Shown: positions 26,103 through 36,300 of the stretch, in pieces
How positions within the stretch are numbered: the stretch's first letter is position 1
Layout of the letters: each line of letters opens with the position of its first letter
Position numbers and translations under genes: made by a program
Assembly: GCF_016864195.1 (NCBI RefSeq)
Contig: NZ_CP045202.1
Coordinates: 2,201,001 to 2,265,000 of the forward strand
DNA length: 64,000 nucleotides
From: Dechloromonas sp. TW-R-39-2
GTDB lineage: Bacteria; Pseudomonadota; Gammaproteobacteria; Burkholderiales; Rhodocyclaceae
Direction: 5' to 3'
Notes under the pieces: generated by a model
The model's database searches: none
What the model was told of the DNA's origin: nothing
What the model saw: the letters and a program-made list of their open reading frames with translations, nothing else

Positions 26103-26876
26103 TCAGAACTGTGGAACATGACGTACAACCAAGAGTACCCCGCCCAGCAAGAGCAGAAAGTTCAACACTAGCCCGAGCCCCTCGCGCGATAGCCGAAGGT
26201 CGATGTGTCGACCGAGAACACCACCAAGTAATGCGGCCGGCAACATCAGCAGCGCCATCAGGAAGAGCTTGCCGTTTAGCAATCCGCCCACAGCGCAAAG
26301 CCCCAGACGCCAGGCGGTTGATAACCCGATCATCACCGCCTGAGTCGCACGAAATGCCGAACGACTTTCCAGCTTGCTTTGCAGATAACTGGCATAGATA
26401 AAACCGCCACTGCCAAAAGCACCACCCAGGAGGCCGCCAAAAATACCGTGCTGAATGGCATGCATTGCCCTGACAGGACGCTGAACAGGTTTCCAGCTCA
26501 ACAGAAGATTGCGCACACCGTAGCCAATCACAAAACAGCCCAGCAACACGCCCATGATCGCTGCAGGAAGCATGGCCAGGATACTCACACCCAGCACCTG
26601 CCCGATCAGCATTCCCGGCACCAGAAGATAAAGTTCGGAGATTGCAACCTCTCGCCGCGAATTCCACGCACGAACAATTGAACCTCCGCAATCAAGCAAT
26701 GCGAGCAAGGGAATCACGCTGGCCACCGGCATTATTTGCGCCAATGGCGGACTGGCCAGCAATGCTGAGCCAAAGCCGACCAGCGTAAATAAGGTATAGG
26801 CGACGATAACGGCAAGCCCAGCCAGTCCAATGGCAAGCAGCGGGTCAACATCAGGATTGATGGGTAAAAATGGCAT
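26103..26876 (-). CDS. TauE/SafE-family sulfite/organosulfonate exporter
   Basis: The 257-residue integral membrane protein has about eight hydrophobic segments in two similar halves, as in the TSUP family (G-F-G-S-A-L-L-A-S-P-P-L-A near residue 32; G-G-L-L-G-G-A-F-G-S-G-G in the second half). Members move sulfite, sulfoacetate or similar anions across the inner membrane. It diverges from a LysR regulator. Given the Sox cluster 10 kb away, sulfite export is attractive but unproven. Confidence 0.85.
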   Translation of the reverse strand: MPFLPINPDVDPLLAIGLAGLAVIVAYTLFTLVGFGSALLASPPLAQIMPVASVIPLLALLDCGGSIVRAWNSRREVAISELYLLVPGMLIGQVLGVSILAMLPAAIMGVLLGCFVIGYGVRNLLLSWKPVQRPVRAMHAIQHGIFGGLLGGAFGSGGFIYASYLQSKLESRSAFRATQAVMIGLSTAWRLGLCAVGGLLNGKLFLMALLMLPAALLGGVLGRHIDLRLSREGLGLVLNFLLLLGGVLLVVRHVPQF

Positions 26877-26968
26877 GTCACGATCTCATCGAAGTAAGGC
26901 GATGATTGTGATTTGGCGTAAGCTATACAACAAATATCAAATTAATTAACTTACCATACATAAAAAGC

Positions 26969-27868
26969 ATGCCAAGCCAACGCCAGATTCGCTACTTCCT
27001 GACTGTCGCCGAACTCGGCAGTTTCACGTCAGCCGCAAACACCCTATTTGTTGCCCAGCCGGCACTCAGCCGCCAAATTGCCCTGCTTGAAGAAACTGTC
27101 GGCTTCCTGCTCTTCAAGCGAGAACCGCGTGGTGTCAGCCTGACGCCCTCCGGCGCCCTGCTTTACGAACGCTTTTCCAGTCTCGAAAAAACCATCGCCT
27201 CAGCCATAGAAGAAGGCAAGCAACTCGACCAGGGACAATCCGGTGTTCTGCGTCTCCTTCACTCAAGCTCAATCCCCATGGATTCATTACTCCCGATAAT
27301 TCACCAATTTACCGGGGAAGCAGCACAAGCACGAATCGATCTGGATCGAATTTCATCCGAGTTGCAAATCAGCGAAATTGCGCAGGGCAAAGCCGATGCC
27401 GGTGTGATTCGCTTACCGGTGCTACGGCGTGATCCCGATGTCCGAATCATTCCATTGCCACCTGAACGCCTCTGGGTTGCGGTGCCTGAAAACCATCAGT
27501 TGGCCGGAAGTGAAACCACGACCTTGCAGCAGCTCGCTGATTTTCGCTTTGTATCAGCCGTCCACCGCGAACGTGGAGGCTTGGCGCGGCGAGTCACCGA
27601 TCTCTGCCTGGCCCGCGGATTTGTTCCGCAGCTAGCCGCCGTTATTTCAAGAAAAACCTCGATGCTTGCATTGGTTGCGGCAGGCTTTGGGATTGCGGTC
27701 ATCCCCGAAGGAATAGCACGCCAAAAAATCCCCGGCCTGACCTGTATTCAACTCACCGACGAAGATGCTGATGCGGCCAGCGCCCTGGTGACCGCCCGCA
27801 CGCCAACTCCCCTGGCACAACGCTTCATCGATCTCGCCCTAAATTACTGGAAACCGGAAACAAAATAA
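26969..27868 (+). CDS. LysR-family transcriptional regulator
   Basis: The 299-residue protein has an N-terminal winged helix-turn-helix (F-L-T-V-A-E-L-G-S-F-T-S-A-A and Q-P-A-L-S-R-Q-I) and a periplasmic-binding-protein-like effector domain. It diverges from the TauE/SafE gene across an AT-rich 92-base gap, the classic arrangement in which a LysR protein controls its neighbour. The effector is unknown. The C-terminus ends at a hairpin. Confidence 0.9.
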   Translation: MPSQRQIRYFLTVAELGSFTSAANTLFVAQPALSRQIALLEETVGFLLFKREPRGVSLTPSGALLYERFSSLEKTIASAIEEGKQLDQGQSGVLRLLHSSSIPMDSLLPIIHQFTGEAAQARIDLDRISSELQISEIAQGKADAGVIRLPVLRRDPDVRIIPLPPERLWVAVPENHQLAGSETTTLQQLADFRFVSAVHRERGGLARRVTDLCLARGFVPQLAAVISRKTSMLALVAAGFGIAVIPEGIARQKIPGLTCIQLTDEDADAASALVTARTPTPLAQRFIDLALNYWKPETK

Positions 27869-27892
27869 AAACGGGCCACCCGGGCCCGTTTA
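27868..27892. terminator. Bidirectional terminator between LysR gene and tpx
   Basis: AACGGGCC (27870-27877) pairs with GGCCCGTT (27883-27890) around ACCCG. The longer T-run is on the minus strand, so it serves mainly tpx. Confidence 0.85.
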
Positions 27893-27911
27893 TCCAGAGC
27901 ACAGCCCTCAA

Positions 27912-28415
27912 TCAGGCAAGCGCATTCAATGCAGCGGCGTAATCCGGCTCACTCTTGATTTCACCGACCAGCTCGCTGTGCAAAACATGGTTGTTTTCAT
28001 CGAGAACAACGACGGCACGCGCAGCCAGGCCAGCTAACGGCCCGGTTGCGATTGCTACGCCGTAGGCTTGTAAAAAATCGGCGCCGCGCATGGTTGACAG
28101 CGTCTGGACATTGGCCAACCCCTCGGCACCACAAAACCGGCTCTGGGCAAATGGCAGATCGGCAGAAATACAAAGGACGACAGTATTCGCCAGATTGCTG
28201 GCCGACTGGTTGAATTTCCGCACCGACGTTGCACAGGTCGGCGTGTCAACACTCGGAAAAATATTCAGTATTTTGCGTTTGCCGGCCAGGGCAGCCAGGC
28301 TCAGATCCGACAAATCCTTGGCAACAAGAGAGAAAGCTGGAGCCTGCTCACCCTTTGCAGGAAAAGAGCCGGTCACTTCAATCGGATTGCCGCCAAGCGT
28401 TACGGTATTTGACAT
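27912..28415 (-). CDS. tpx: Thiol peroxidase Tpx
   Basis: The 167-residue atypical 2-Cys peroxiredoxin has the peroxidatic cysteine in [12 protein letters not shown] and the resolving cysteine in R-F-C-G-A-E-G. Tpx reduces hydrogen and alkyl peroxides with thioredoxin. AAGGA precedes the ATG at 28415. A longer open frame to 28496 adds a stretch unlike Tpx and is rejected. Confidence 0.95.
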   Translation of the reverse strand: MSNTVTLGGNPIEVTGSFPAKGEQAPAFSLVAKDLSDLSLAALAGKRKILNIFPSVDTPTCATSVRKFNQSASNLANTVVLCISADLPFAQSRFCGAEGLANVQTLSTMRGADFLQAYGVAIATGPLAGLAARAVVVLDENNHVLHSELVGEIKSEPDYAAALNALA

Positions 28416-28506
28416 CAGGATTCCTTTATCTCGGTTGAAAAACATGATCGCCGGTTTCAGACCGGGGTGCGCACAATAAATTCCAGAGATTACCAATCAA
28501 GGCAAA

Positions 28507-28530
28507 AAAAACGGGCCAAAGGCCCGTTTC
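28507..28530 (-). terminator. Terminator of ppiD
   Basis: AAACGGGCC (28509-28517) and GGCCCGTTT (28521-28529) flank AAA, followed on the minus strand by a run of seven Ts. The stem shares AACGGGCC with the hairpin beyond tpx. Confidence 0.9.
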
Positions 28531-28546
28531 TGTAGAGTGTTTGCTC

Positions 28547-30433
28547 TTATTTCTCTTTTGCTTCCAGTACGGACTGGTTGATTTCAACCTTGTAGCGAGT
28601 CCGCAATGCGGCAAGAAACACCTGAACATCTTCCTGCGAATGAAGATTGTCGAGCTGACGTACCAGCGCCTGCTTGCGTGCCTCATCGAGCTTGTCGCCG
28701 GCATCCAGCTTGGTCAGCTTGTACAAGGCATAACCCACACCCGGCAAATCAACGCCGGTATAAGCCGGCAGCTTGCTGGTATCAATCTTGAAAATAGCGG
28801 GCGCAGCAACCGGCGGAACAAGTCGTGCATCCATGCGCGAAACCGATTTCGCAGCCCCCCAGCTCAGCTTGTCCTCGCCCTTCTTCAGCGCAGCAAGACG
28901 CTCCTCGCCATCCTTGCGTGCCAGAGTCTGAGCCTCCTGACGCTTGAGCAAGCTCTCGATATTGCTCTTGACGCTATCGAAAGGTTGCAGGGCAGAGGGT
29001 TTGTAATCAACGATACGTGCGGCAACAAGCGTATTGGCTGCCGTTTCGACAGTTTCCGTATTGCGCTTGTTTTTCACTGAATCATCGGAGAACAAAGCGG
29101 CCAGCAATTTTTCATTACCGAGCGGGCCATTGGCCGGGTTGGCCTGGCGACCAATCCAGTCGGATTGCTTGATGCTTAGCTTGAATTTCTCGGCAACCGG
29201 TTTCAGGCTGTCCGACTGCTCATAAACCGTATTGCTGAATGCTTCGGCCGCTTCGGCGAACTTCCGCGAGGCTGCCGTTTTCTTCAATTCACCTTCGATC
29301 TCGGCGCGAACATCGGCCAGCGGTTTTTCCTTGGCGGCGTGAATACCGGTCACCTTGATGATGTGAAAGCCAAAATCGGACTCAACCACACCGGAAATAT
29401 CGCCTTCTTTCTGGCTGAAAGCGGCATCCTCAAAAGGCTTGACCATCATGCCACGCCCGAAAAATCCGAGATCGCCGCCCTTGCTGGCAGAACCCGGATC
29501 ATCCGAGTTCTTTTTGGCCAGATCAGCGAATGCGGCAGGGTTTTTCTGGATTTCCTTGAGCAGTTCTTCAGCCTTGGACTTGGCCTTGTCTTTACCGTGT
29601 TTGTCGCTTGCCAACAGGATATGGCTGGCACGACGCTCTTCGGCCTGCAGGAAACGATCCTTGTGGCCATCGTACCAAGCCTTGATTTCGGCATCCGTCA
29701 CAACAAGCTGGCTGCCAATCGTATCCATCGACAGGACAACGAATTCGGCCTTGGCTTGTTCCGGCATCTGGAACTGACGTGCATTCTCGTCATAGAACTT
29801 CTTGACGGCATCGTCGCTCAGTTTGACCTTGGACAGATAGGCATCCAGGGCAAAACGATATTCCATGACTTCACGCTTTTCCGTCTGCAAAGCCAGAATG
29901 CGATCCGTAAGGCTGTGCGGCCTCACACCGGACTGGGCAACAGCCCCGGCCAGTTGTTGCAGCGTCAGGTCCTGGCGCAACTGGGCCTCGAAACTGGCCG
30001 GCGTCATCCCCTGTCCGCGCAAGACGGCTTCATAGCGTTCGCTCGAAAACTTGCCATCGACCTTGAAGGCATCGATTCCGCCGACCGTGCGGCGAATGGC
30101 CTCGTCGCTGACGAACATGCGCTTTTTATTGGCTTCCAGCATCAGCAGGCGCTGATCCACCAGATCATCGATAATGGCTTTGCGAGCCTGCGGGTTGTCG
30201 AGCATCTTGGGATCGACCTGCCCGCCCATTTGGGCACGCAGACGCTCTTGCTGATCGCGCAGGGCTTGCTGGAAATGCTGCTGGGTAATCGCGCTATCGC
30301 CAACCTTGGCAACATCGTCCCCTGCGCCAACACTGCGCACATAGGATTCGACGCCAAAAAAGGCAAATGGCAGCGTAATCAGAGCCAGAAATATCTGGAC
30401 GATCTTCTTGTTATTCCGGACTGCGTCAAACAT
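28547..30433 (-). CDS. ppiD: Periplasmic folding chaperone/isomerase PpiD
   Basis: The 628-residue protein has one N-terminal membrane anchor (about residues 12-31), a SurA-like chaperone region and a parvulin domain in the middle (A-S-H-I-L-L-A, G-G-D-L-G-F-F-G-R-G-M-M-V-K-P-F and F-G-F-H-I-I-K-V). PpiD sits at the periplasmic face of the Sec translocon and helps newly exported proteins fold. Length is close to E. coli PpiD. It is followed by its own terminator. Confidence 0.93.
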   Translation of the reverse strand: MFDAVRNNKKIVQIFLALITLPFAFFGVESYVRSVGAGDDVAKVGDSAITQQHFQQALRDQQERLRAQMGGQVDPKMLDNPQARKAIIDDLVDQRLLMLEANKKRMFVSDEAIRRTVGGIDAFKVDGKFSSERYEAVLRGQGMTPASFEAQLRQDLTLQQLAGAVAQSGVRPHSLTDRILALQTEKREVMEYRFALDAYLSKVKLSDDAVKKFYDENARQFQMPEQAKAEFVVLSMDTIGSQLVVTDAEIKAWYDGHKDRFLQAEERRASHILLASDKHGKDKAKSKAEELLKEIQKNPAAFADLAKKNSDDPGSASKGGDLGFFGRGMMVKPFEDAAFSQKEGDISGVVESDFGFHIIKVTGIHAAKEKPLADVRAEIEGELKKTAASRKFAEAAEAFSNTVYEQSDSLKPVAEKFKLSIKQSDWIGRQANPANGPLGNEKLLAALFSDDSVKNKRNTETVETAANTLVAARIVDYKPSALQPFDSVKSNIESLLKRQEAQTLARKDGEERLAALKKGEDKLSWGAAKSVSRMDARLVPPVAAPAIFKIDTSKLPAYTGVDLPGVGYALYKLTKLDAGDKLDEARKQALVRQLDNLHSQEDVQVFLAALRTRYKVEINQSVLEAKEK

Positions 30434-30558
30434 GAGAGGAAAAACCCTTCGGATACGATTTAGGAAGCGAACACCTGTCGGCCTGCAACTGACAATGCCG
30501 GCCAGTCTTAGCCAAACGCCAATGATACCGTAGTTTCCACCGGCTCAATTTGATGTAA

Positions 30559-31983
30559 TCAAGGCTTTGTCATCAAGGCACCCAGACGACGAACCGCATC
30601 GTCGATTTCAGGGGTATGCGGGTTGCCGCAATTGAGCCGCAAACAGTTGCGATACATGCCGCTGGCCGAGAACAGCTCCCCCGGCACGTAGACCAGATTG
30701 TCCCGGATCGCCCGTTCGTACACTTCGCTGGTGTCGATCTCCTCAGGCAATTCGACCCACAGCACAAAAGCCCCCTGCGGCTGTGAAATCCGCGTTTCTG
30801 CCGGAAAATAGCGACTGACTGCCGCGCGCATGCTCTCCACCTGCCGCTCATAAATACGCCGCAAATTACGCAAATGACGTTCGTAAGAACCTGATTCAAG
30901 ATACTCGGCCAGCACGTTCTGGGTAATCGGGTTGGTTCCGCCGCTGGTAATTGCCTTTTGCAGGGCAATCGCCGCTCGATAACGTCCGGCGGCAACGAAA
31001 CCGATACGCAAGGCAGGTGAAAGACATTTGGAGAATGACGAGCAAAGCATCACGTTGCCAGTCTTGTCGAATGCCTTGATCGGCCAGGGACGCTGCTTGC
31101 CAAAATACAGGTCACCATAAATATCGTCCTCGATCACCGCAATGCCGCGTGCCGCGGTCAACGTTGCCAATTGACGCTTTTTCTCGTCGGGCATCATGCT
31201 GCCCAGCGGATTGCTGGCATTCGGCACCAGCAGGCAAGCTGCAATCTGCCCATTGCGTGAGGCCATGTCGAGCGCTTCAACCGACATGCCATCGCGCGGA
31301 TCGGTCGGAATTTCCAATGCCTTCAAGCCCAAGGTTTCGATCAGTTGCAGCATCAGGTAATAAGCCGGTGATTCGACGGCGACCGTATCGCCCGGCTTGG
31401 TAACTGCGCGCAAGCACAAGCCAAGCGCCTCGGTACACGAATTGGTAATGACGATTTCCTCGGCCGCCAGCGGCCCGCCCCAGGCCAGCGAGCGGCGAAC
31501 CAGCTGGCGGACCAGCGCCGGCTCGTTCATGTTGAAATGGCTTCCGCCTTCAAGCAATTTGGGGTGGCGCCGCGCCACTCCGGCATAAAGTCGCTGCAAT
31601 GCGGCCACCGGCAATAGCTCGGCAGCCGGCAAAGCGGCTGAAAACGGCGTCATGCCGGGCTTCATCGCGTCGTTCAAGACGCTGACCAGACGTTGCGAGA
31701 CATCGACCGGTACCGCCTCGTCCGGCGTGGCGCGGGGCAATGGCTCAGAACGAAGCACCATCGATCGACGTACGAAATACCCCGACTGCGGCCGAGCCTC
31801 GACCAATCCGCGATCTTCAAGCTGCCGGAATGCCTGTACCACGGTCGACACCGAAAGACGGCGCTCTTTGGCAAGACAGCGCACCGAAGGCAAGCGCTCC
31901 CCCTGGCGCAGCACGCCGCCAGCGATCATGCCACCCAGTTCGGCGGCGAGTTTTTCGTAAAGCAAAGGTTCGGTATTCAGCAT
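30559..31983 (-). CDS. MocR-type regulator: GntR winged helix fused to aminotransferase-like domain
   Basis: The 474-residue protein has a GntR helix-turn-helix in the first 75 residues (G-E-R-L-P-S-V-R-C-L-A and V-S-T-V-V-Q-A-F) and a fold type I PLP domain after it, with S-S-F-S-K-C-L-S-P as the lysine site. MocR proteins usually control a divergent gene in response to PLP or an amino compound; here the divergent genes are DUF2917 and phzF. ATG at 31983 was chosen over a TTG six bases upstream. Confidence 0.9.
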   Translation of the reverse strand: MLNTEPLLYEKLAAELGGMIAGGVLRQGERLPSVRCLAKERRLSVSTVVQAFRQLEDRGLVEARPQSGYFVRRSMVLRSEPLPRATPDEAVPVDVSQRLVSVLNDAMKPGMTPFSAALPAAELLPVAALQRLYAGVARRHPKLLEGGSHFNMNEPALVRQLVRRSLAWGGPLAAEEIVITNSCTEALGLCLRAVTKPGDTVAVESPAYYLMLQLIETLGLKALEIPTDPRDGMSVEALDMASRNGQIAACLLVPNASNPLGSMMPDEKKRQLATLTAARGIAVIEDDIYGDLYFGKQRPWPIKAFDKTGNVMLCSSFSKCLSPALRIGFVAAGRYRAAIALQKAITSGGTNPITQNVLAEYLESGSYERHLRNLRRIYERQVESMRAAVSRYFPAETRISQPQGAFVLWVELPEEIDTSEVYERAIRDNLVYVPGELFSASGMYRNCLRLNCGNPHTPEIDDAVRRLGALMTKP

Positions 31984-31988
31984 GAGCA

Positions 31989-32072
31989 ATACAGTTGTCG
32001 TGATCGAAGGCCAGCACAGTTATCAAAATCAAACACTGTATTGGTCACAATTTCAGTTTATTGGAACTGTAT
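31989..32072. promoter_or_regulatory. Repeated ACTGTAT boxes, candidate MocR operator
   Basis: ACTGTAT occurs directly repeated at 32035-32041 and 32066-32072, 31 bases (about three helical turns) apart, and its inverse ATACAGT is at 31989-31995. This layout in the divergent gap fits the direct-repeat sites bound by MocR regulators such as PdxR and GabR. Confidence 0.55.
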
Positions 32073-32124
32073 CACTCAACAGCAGGGAACTACACTTTCC
32101 GTCACGGTCAACACGGAGAAAACC

Positions 32125-32448
32125 ATGAAAATCAATTTCTGCTCAGGCGAACTTTATCTCGCCGACAACAAACCAATACGCCTTGAAGAGGCCCGTGGCC
32201 TGACCATCCTGTGCACTGCCGGCATTATCTGGATAACCGTCGATGGTGAAGCCGGAGACACTTTCCTGCGCCCCAGTCAAAAGCACACCATCGCAGCGAA
32301 CGGCCTGGCACTGATTGAAAGCATCGGCGACGGAAAAATAATGATCGCGCCTCCCCGTAAATTCACTTGGCCCAGATGGATTGCCGCCAGCTTTGACCGT
32401 CGTGGCGAAACAGCCCGACCGGTCAGCCTCCAACTATCCAGAAGCTGA
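32125..32448 (+). CDS. DUF2917 family protein
   Basis: The 107-residue soluble protein has the DUF2917 pattern, a short beta-rich domain (G-L-T-I-L-C-T-A-G-I-I-W-I-T-V-D-G-E and D-T-F-L-R-P-S-Q). The function of the family is unknown; its cupin-like pattern suggests a small barrel. GGAG lies before the ATG at 32125. An open frame extends upstream into the MocR gene and is rejected. The phzF gene follows after 16 bases. Confidence 0.75.
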   Translation: MKINFCSGELYLADNKPIRLEEARGLTILCTAGIIWITVDGEAGDTFLRPSQKHTIAANGLALIESIGDGKIMIAPPRKFTWPRWIAASFDRRGETARPVSLQLSRS

Positions 32449-32464
32449 AAGACAGGACTGATCG

Positions 32465-33250
32465 ATGAAAATCCGCCAATTTCAGGTAGACGCCTTCGCC
32501 TGCCGTCGTTTTGAAGGCAACCCGGCTGCGGTCTGCCCACTCGACAGCTGGCTCGACGATAGCTTGATGCAGGCCATCGCCGCAGAAAACAACCTTTCGG
32601 AAACGGCTTTCTTTGTACCGACCGGTGATCGTTTTGCCCTGCGCTGGTTTACCCCGCTCGCCGAGGTCGATCTTTGCGGCCACGCAACGCTGGCTGCCGC
32701 CCATGTGCTGTTCGAACACCTCGGTTACGACAAACCGGCCATCACTTTTGAAACACGCAGCGGGCGACTCGGTGTCGAACGGAAAAATAATCAGCTACAG
32801 ATGAACTTCCCGGCTATCAAAGCCCTTCCCTGCACCGTTCCGGCCTTGCTGCAACAGGCGATCGGCTTACCGATAGAGACATTGCTGGTTGCCGACGATT
32901 ACCTGGTCGTACTCGACAGCGAAGCCGATCTCCGCCGCCTGCAGCCCGATCAAAATCTGCTCGGCCAACTCGACAAGCGCGGCATCATTGTGACCGCCCG
33001 CAGTGAAGAACATGATTTTGTCAGTCGCTTTTTTGCGCCGAAACTGGGCATTCCGGAAGACCCGGTCACCGGCTCGGCACACTGCACCCTGGCCCCCTAC
33101 TGGGCGGAAAAGCTCAATAAAACCAGGCTGCGCGCCCGACAACTGTCGCAGCGAGGGGGTGATATCGACTGCGAAATCGTTGTAGACCGCGTCATCCTGG
33201 CCGGATCGGCCGTAACTTTCATGACCGGTGAAATTTCACTGGATATTTGA
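32465..33250 (+). CDS. PhzF-family isomerase
   Basis: The 261-residue protein has the PhzF/diaminopimelate-epimerase-like fold with the catalytic glutamate in N-N-L-S-E-T-A-F-F, L-R-W-F-T-P-L-A-E-V-D-L-C-G-H-A-T, and D-P-V-T-G-S-A-H at the C-terminal site. True PhzF isomerises a phenazine precursor, but most homologues in bacteria without other phz genes have unknown substrates, and none of those genes is here. It probably shares a transcript with DUF2917 under MocR control. Confidence 0.88.
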   Translation: MKIRQFQVDAFACRRFEGNPAAVCPLDSWLDDSLMQAIAAENNLSETAFFVPTGDRFALRWFTPLAEVDLCGHATLAAAHVLFEHLGYDKPAITFETRSGRLGVERKNNQLQMNFPAIKALPCTVPALLQQAIGLPIETLLVADDYLVVLDSEADLRRLQPDQNLLGQLDKRGIIVTARSEEHDFVSRFFAPKLGIPEDPVTGSAHCTLAPYWAEKLNKTRLRARQLSQRGGDIDCEIVVDRVILAGSAVTFMTGEISLDI

Positions 33251-33273
33251 GCCAAGCCAATCTTCAGGCAATA

Positions 33274-33301
33274 AAAAAGGAACGCCGCGGCGTTCCTTTT
33301 T
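33274..33301. terminator. Bidirectional terminator between phzF and purL
   Basis: AAAAAGGAACGCC and GGCGTTCCTTTTT form a 13-base perfect stem with a very short loop, symmetrical enough to stop both convergent genes. Confidence 0.9.
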
Positions 33302-33320
33302 CGTTTCAGGCCCGAATGAC

Positions 33321-36300
33321 TTAACCGACCCAGCGCCGCGCGTTGCGGAACATGCGCAGCCACGGCGAATCCCCTTCACCTTCAAGCCAGTTTTCCGGGT
33401 GCCAGGACATCTGCACCGTGCGGAAAACGCGTTCCGGGTGCGGCATCATGATCGTGAAACGGCCATCGGCCGTGGTCACCGCGGTCAAACCGTTCGGCGA
33501 GCCGTTCGGGTTGTACGGATAGACTTCGGTCGGCTCGCCCTTGTTGTCGACGTAGCGCACGGCGGAAAGCACCTTGCTCTGGTCGTCGGCATTGTCGAAG
33601 ACAGCGCGGCCTTCGCCGTGCGAGACGACGATGGGTACTTGCGAGCCTTCCATGCCGGCAAAGAAGATCGACGGCGAATCGAGGATTTCGGTCATCACGA
33701 AACGCGCTTCGAACTGCTCGACCTTGTTGCGGCGGAAAGCCGGCCAGTGTTCGGCACCCGGGATGATGGACTTGAGCGCGCTCATCATCTGGCAACCGTT
33801 GCAGACGCCGAGAGCAAAGGTGTCCTTGCGGCTGAAGAAAGCGGCGAACTCGTCGCGGCAACCATCGTGCATCAGGATGGTCCGCGCCCAGCCGAGACCA
33901 GCACCGAGCACGTCACCGTACGAGAAACCGCCGCAGGCGACGAGGCCCTTGAAGTCCTTGAGGCTGACGCGGCCGGCCAAAATGTCGCTCATATGCACGT
34001 CGACCGAGGCGAAACCGGCACGGTCGAAAGCGGCGGCCATTTCGTAATGGCTGTTGACGCCCTGCTCGCGCAGGATGGCGACGCGCGGGCGGCCGCTGAC
34101 GTCCTGATAAACCTTGGTGAAATCGTCCTGCGGATCAAAGGTCAGCTTCGGCGTCAGGCCGGGATCGGCGACGTCGAGGATGCGATCGAATTCCTGCTGC
34201 GCGCAGCTCGGGTTGTCGCGCATGGCCTGCATCTGGTAGCTGGTCTCGGACCAGGCACGCTGCAGGTCGACACGCTTCTCGCGCAGCACGCGCTTGGCGT
34301 TGCGGGTGACGCGGATTTCGTCCCACTCGTTCATCGTGCCGACGAAGTGGTAGGGCACACCACAGGCGCGCAGAATCGGCGTGACCTTTTCGCGGTCGGC
34401 GCGGCGAATCTGGATCAGGGCGCCGAGTTCTTCGTTGAACAGCGCGCGCACGATGTTCTCGAAATCACGGCCGGCCAGCAGGTTGGTCAGCTTTTCCGAA
34501 CCATCGACATCGCCGGCACCGGCGTCGTAGCAGATGCCGTCGAGATCGAGCGACACGCCGCGGCGCGTGGCGAATGCCATTTCGCAGGCAGCGACGAACA
34601 GGCCGCCGTCCGAACGGTCGTGGTAGGCGAGCAGCAGGCCGTCGCGATTGAGTTTTTGCACGGCATCGAACAGGCCCTTGAGCTTGGCCGGCTCGTCGAC
34701 ATCCGGCGCATCGCTGCCGGTGGCGTTGTACACCTGCGCCAGGCAGGAGCCGCCGAGGCGGTTCTGGCCGAGATCGAGCAGCAGCAGTTCGGTTTCGCCC
34801 TGATCGACGGCCAGTTGCGGCGTTTTCGTCTTGCGCACGTCGTCGACCGCGGCGAAAGAGGTCACCACCAGCGACAGCGGCGAGACGACCTGTTTCTTGA
34901 CGCCCTGATCTTCCCAGGCGGTGCGCATCGACAGCGAATCCTTGCCGACCGGGATCGACACACCAATCGCCTTGCACAGGTCGGACACGGCCTCGACGGT
35001 GTCGAACAGGCGGGCATCCTCACCGGCGACGCCGCACGGCGCCATCCAGTTGGCCGACAGCTTGACCTTGGCCAGGGCGCCGACATCGGCGGCGGCCAGG
35101 TTGGTCAGCGCCTCGCCGATCGCCATGCGGCCGGAAGCCGGCGCATCGAACACGGCGAGCGGCGTGCGCTCGCCCATCGCGAAGGCTTCGCCGAGGTAAC
35201 CCTGGTAACCCATGGTGGTGACAGCAACGTCAGCCACCGGCACCTGCCACGGGCCGACCATCTGGTCGCGCGCCGTCATGCCGCCAACGGAGCGGTCGCC
35301 GATCGAGATCAGGAAGGTCTTGTCGGCGATGGTCGGCAGACGCATCAGGCGATAGGCGGCGTCCTTGAGTTCGATGGAGGCGGCGTCGAAGGAGACGAAA
35401 GTTTCCGGCTGGTGCGTCACGTCGCGCGTCATGCGCGGCGGCTTGCCCAAAAGGGCTTCCATTTCCATGTCGACCGGATTGACGCCGAAATGGGCATCGG
35501 TCACCGTCAGGTGGCCGTCGCCGGTCGCTTCGCCGACCACGGCAAACGGGCAGCGCTCACGCTCGCACATGGCCTGGAATTCGGCGATGCGGTTCGGCGG
35601 AATGGCCAGCACGTAACGCTCCTGCGATTCGTTGGACCAGATTTCGGCCGGCGACATGCCCGGCTCTTCGGTCGGCACCTTGCGCAGATCGAAAATGGCG
35701 CCGACGCCGCCCGAATGGGCCAGTTCCGGCAGGGCGTTGGAGACGCCACCGGCACCGACGTCATGCACCGACAGAATCGGATTGTTCTTGCCCATCTGCC
35801 AGCAGCGGTCGATGACTTCCTGCGCACGGCGCTGGATTTCCGGGTTGCCACGCTGCACCGAGGCGAAATCGAGATCTTCGGCATTGGCACCGGCCGTCAT
35901 CGACGAGGCGGCGCCGCCGCCCAGACCGATCAGCATGCCGGGGCCGCCGAGCTGGATGAACTTGGTGCCGACCGGGAAGGTTTCTTCCTTGAACGACTGC
36001 TCGGCCTGGATGGAACCCAGACCGCCGGCGATCATGATCGGCTTGTGGTAACCGCGCACCGTGCCGGCGACGTCCTGCTCGTAGGTGCGGAAATAGCCGG
36101 TCAGGTTCGGGCGGCCGAATTCGTTGTTGAAGGCGGCGGCACCGATCGGGCCTTCGAGCATGATGTCGAGGGCCGAAGCGATGCGCGACGGGCGGCCGTA
36201 GGCGTGTTCCCAGGGCTGCGGCGCATCCGGCAGATTCAGGTTGGAAACCGAGAAACCGCAGAGGCCGGCCTTCGGCTTGGAACCCTTGCCGGTGGCGCCT

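Noticed and set aside
27868..28530. Two hairpins sharing the AACGGGCC stem, considered as a dispersed repeat
   Set aside because: Both sit right after gene ends with T-runs, so they are ordinary terminators that happen to share a GC-rich stem.
29339..30463. 374-codon plus-strand frame across ppiD
   Set aside because: It is antisense to a full-length PpiD with membrane anchor and parvulin motifs.
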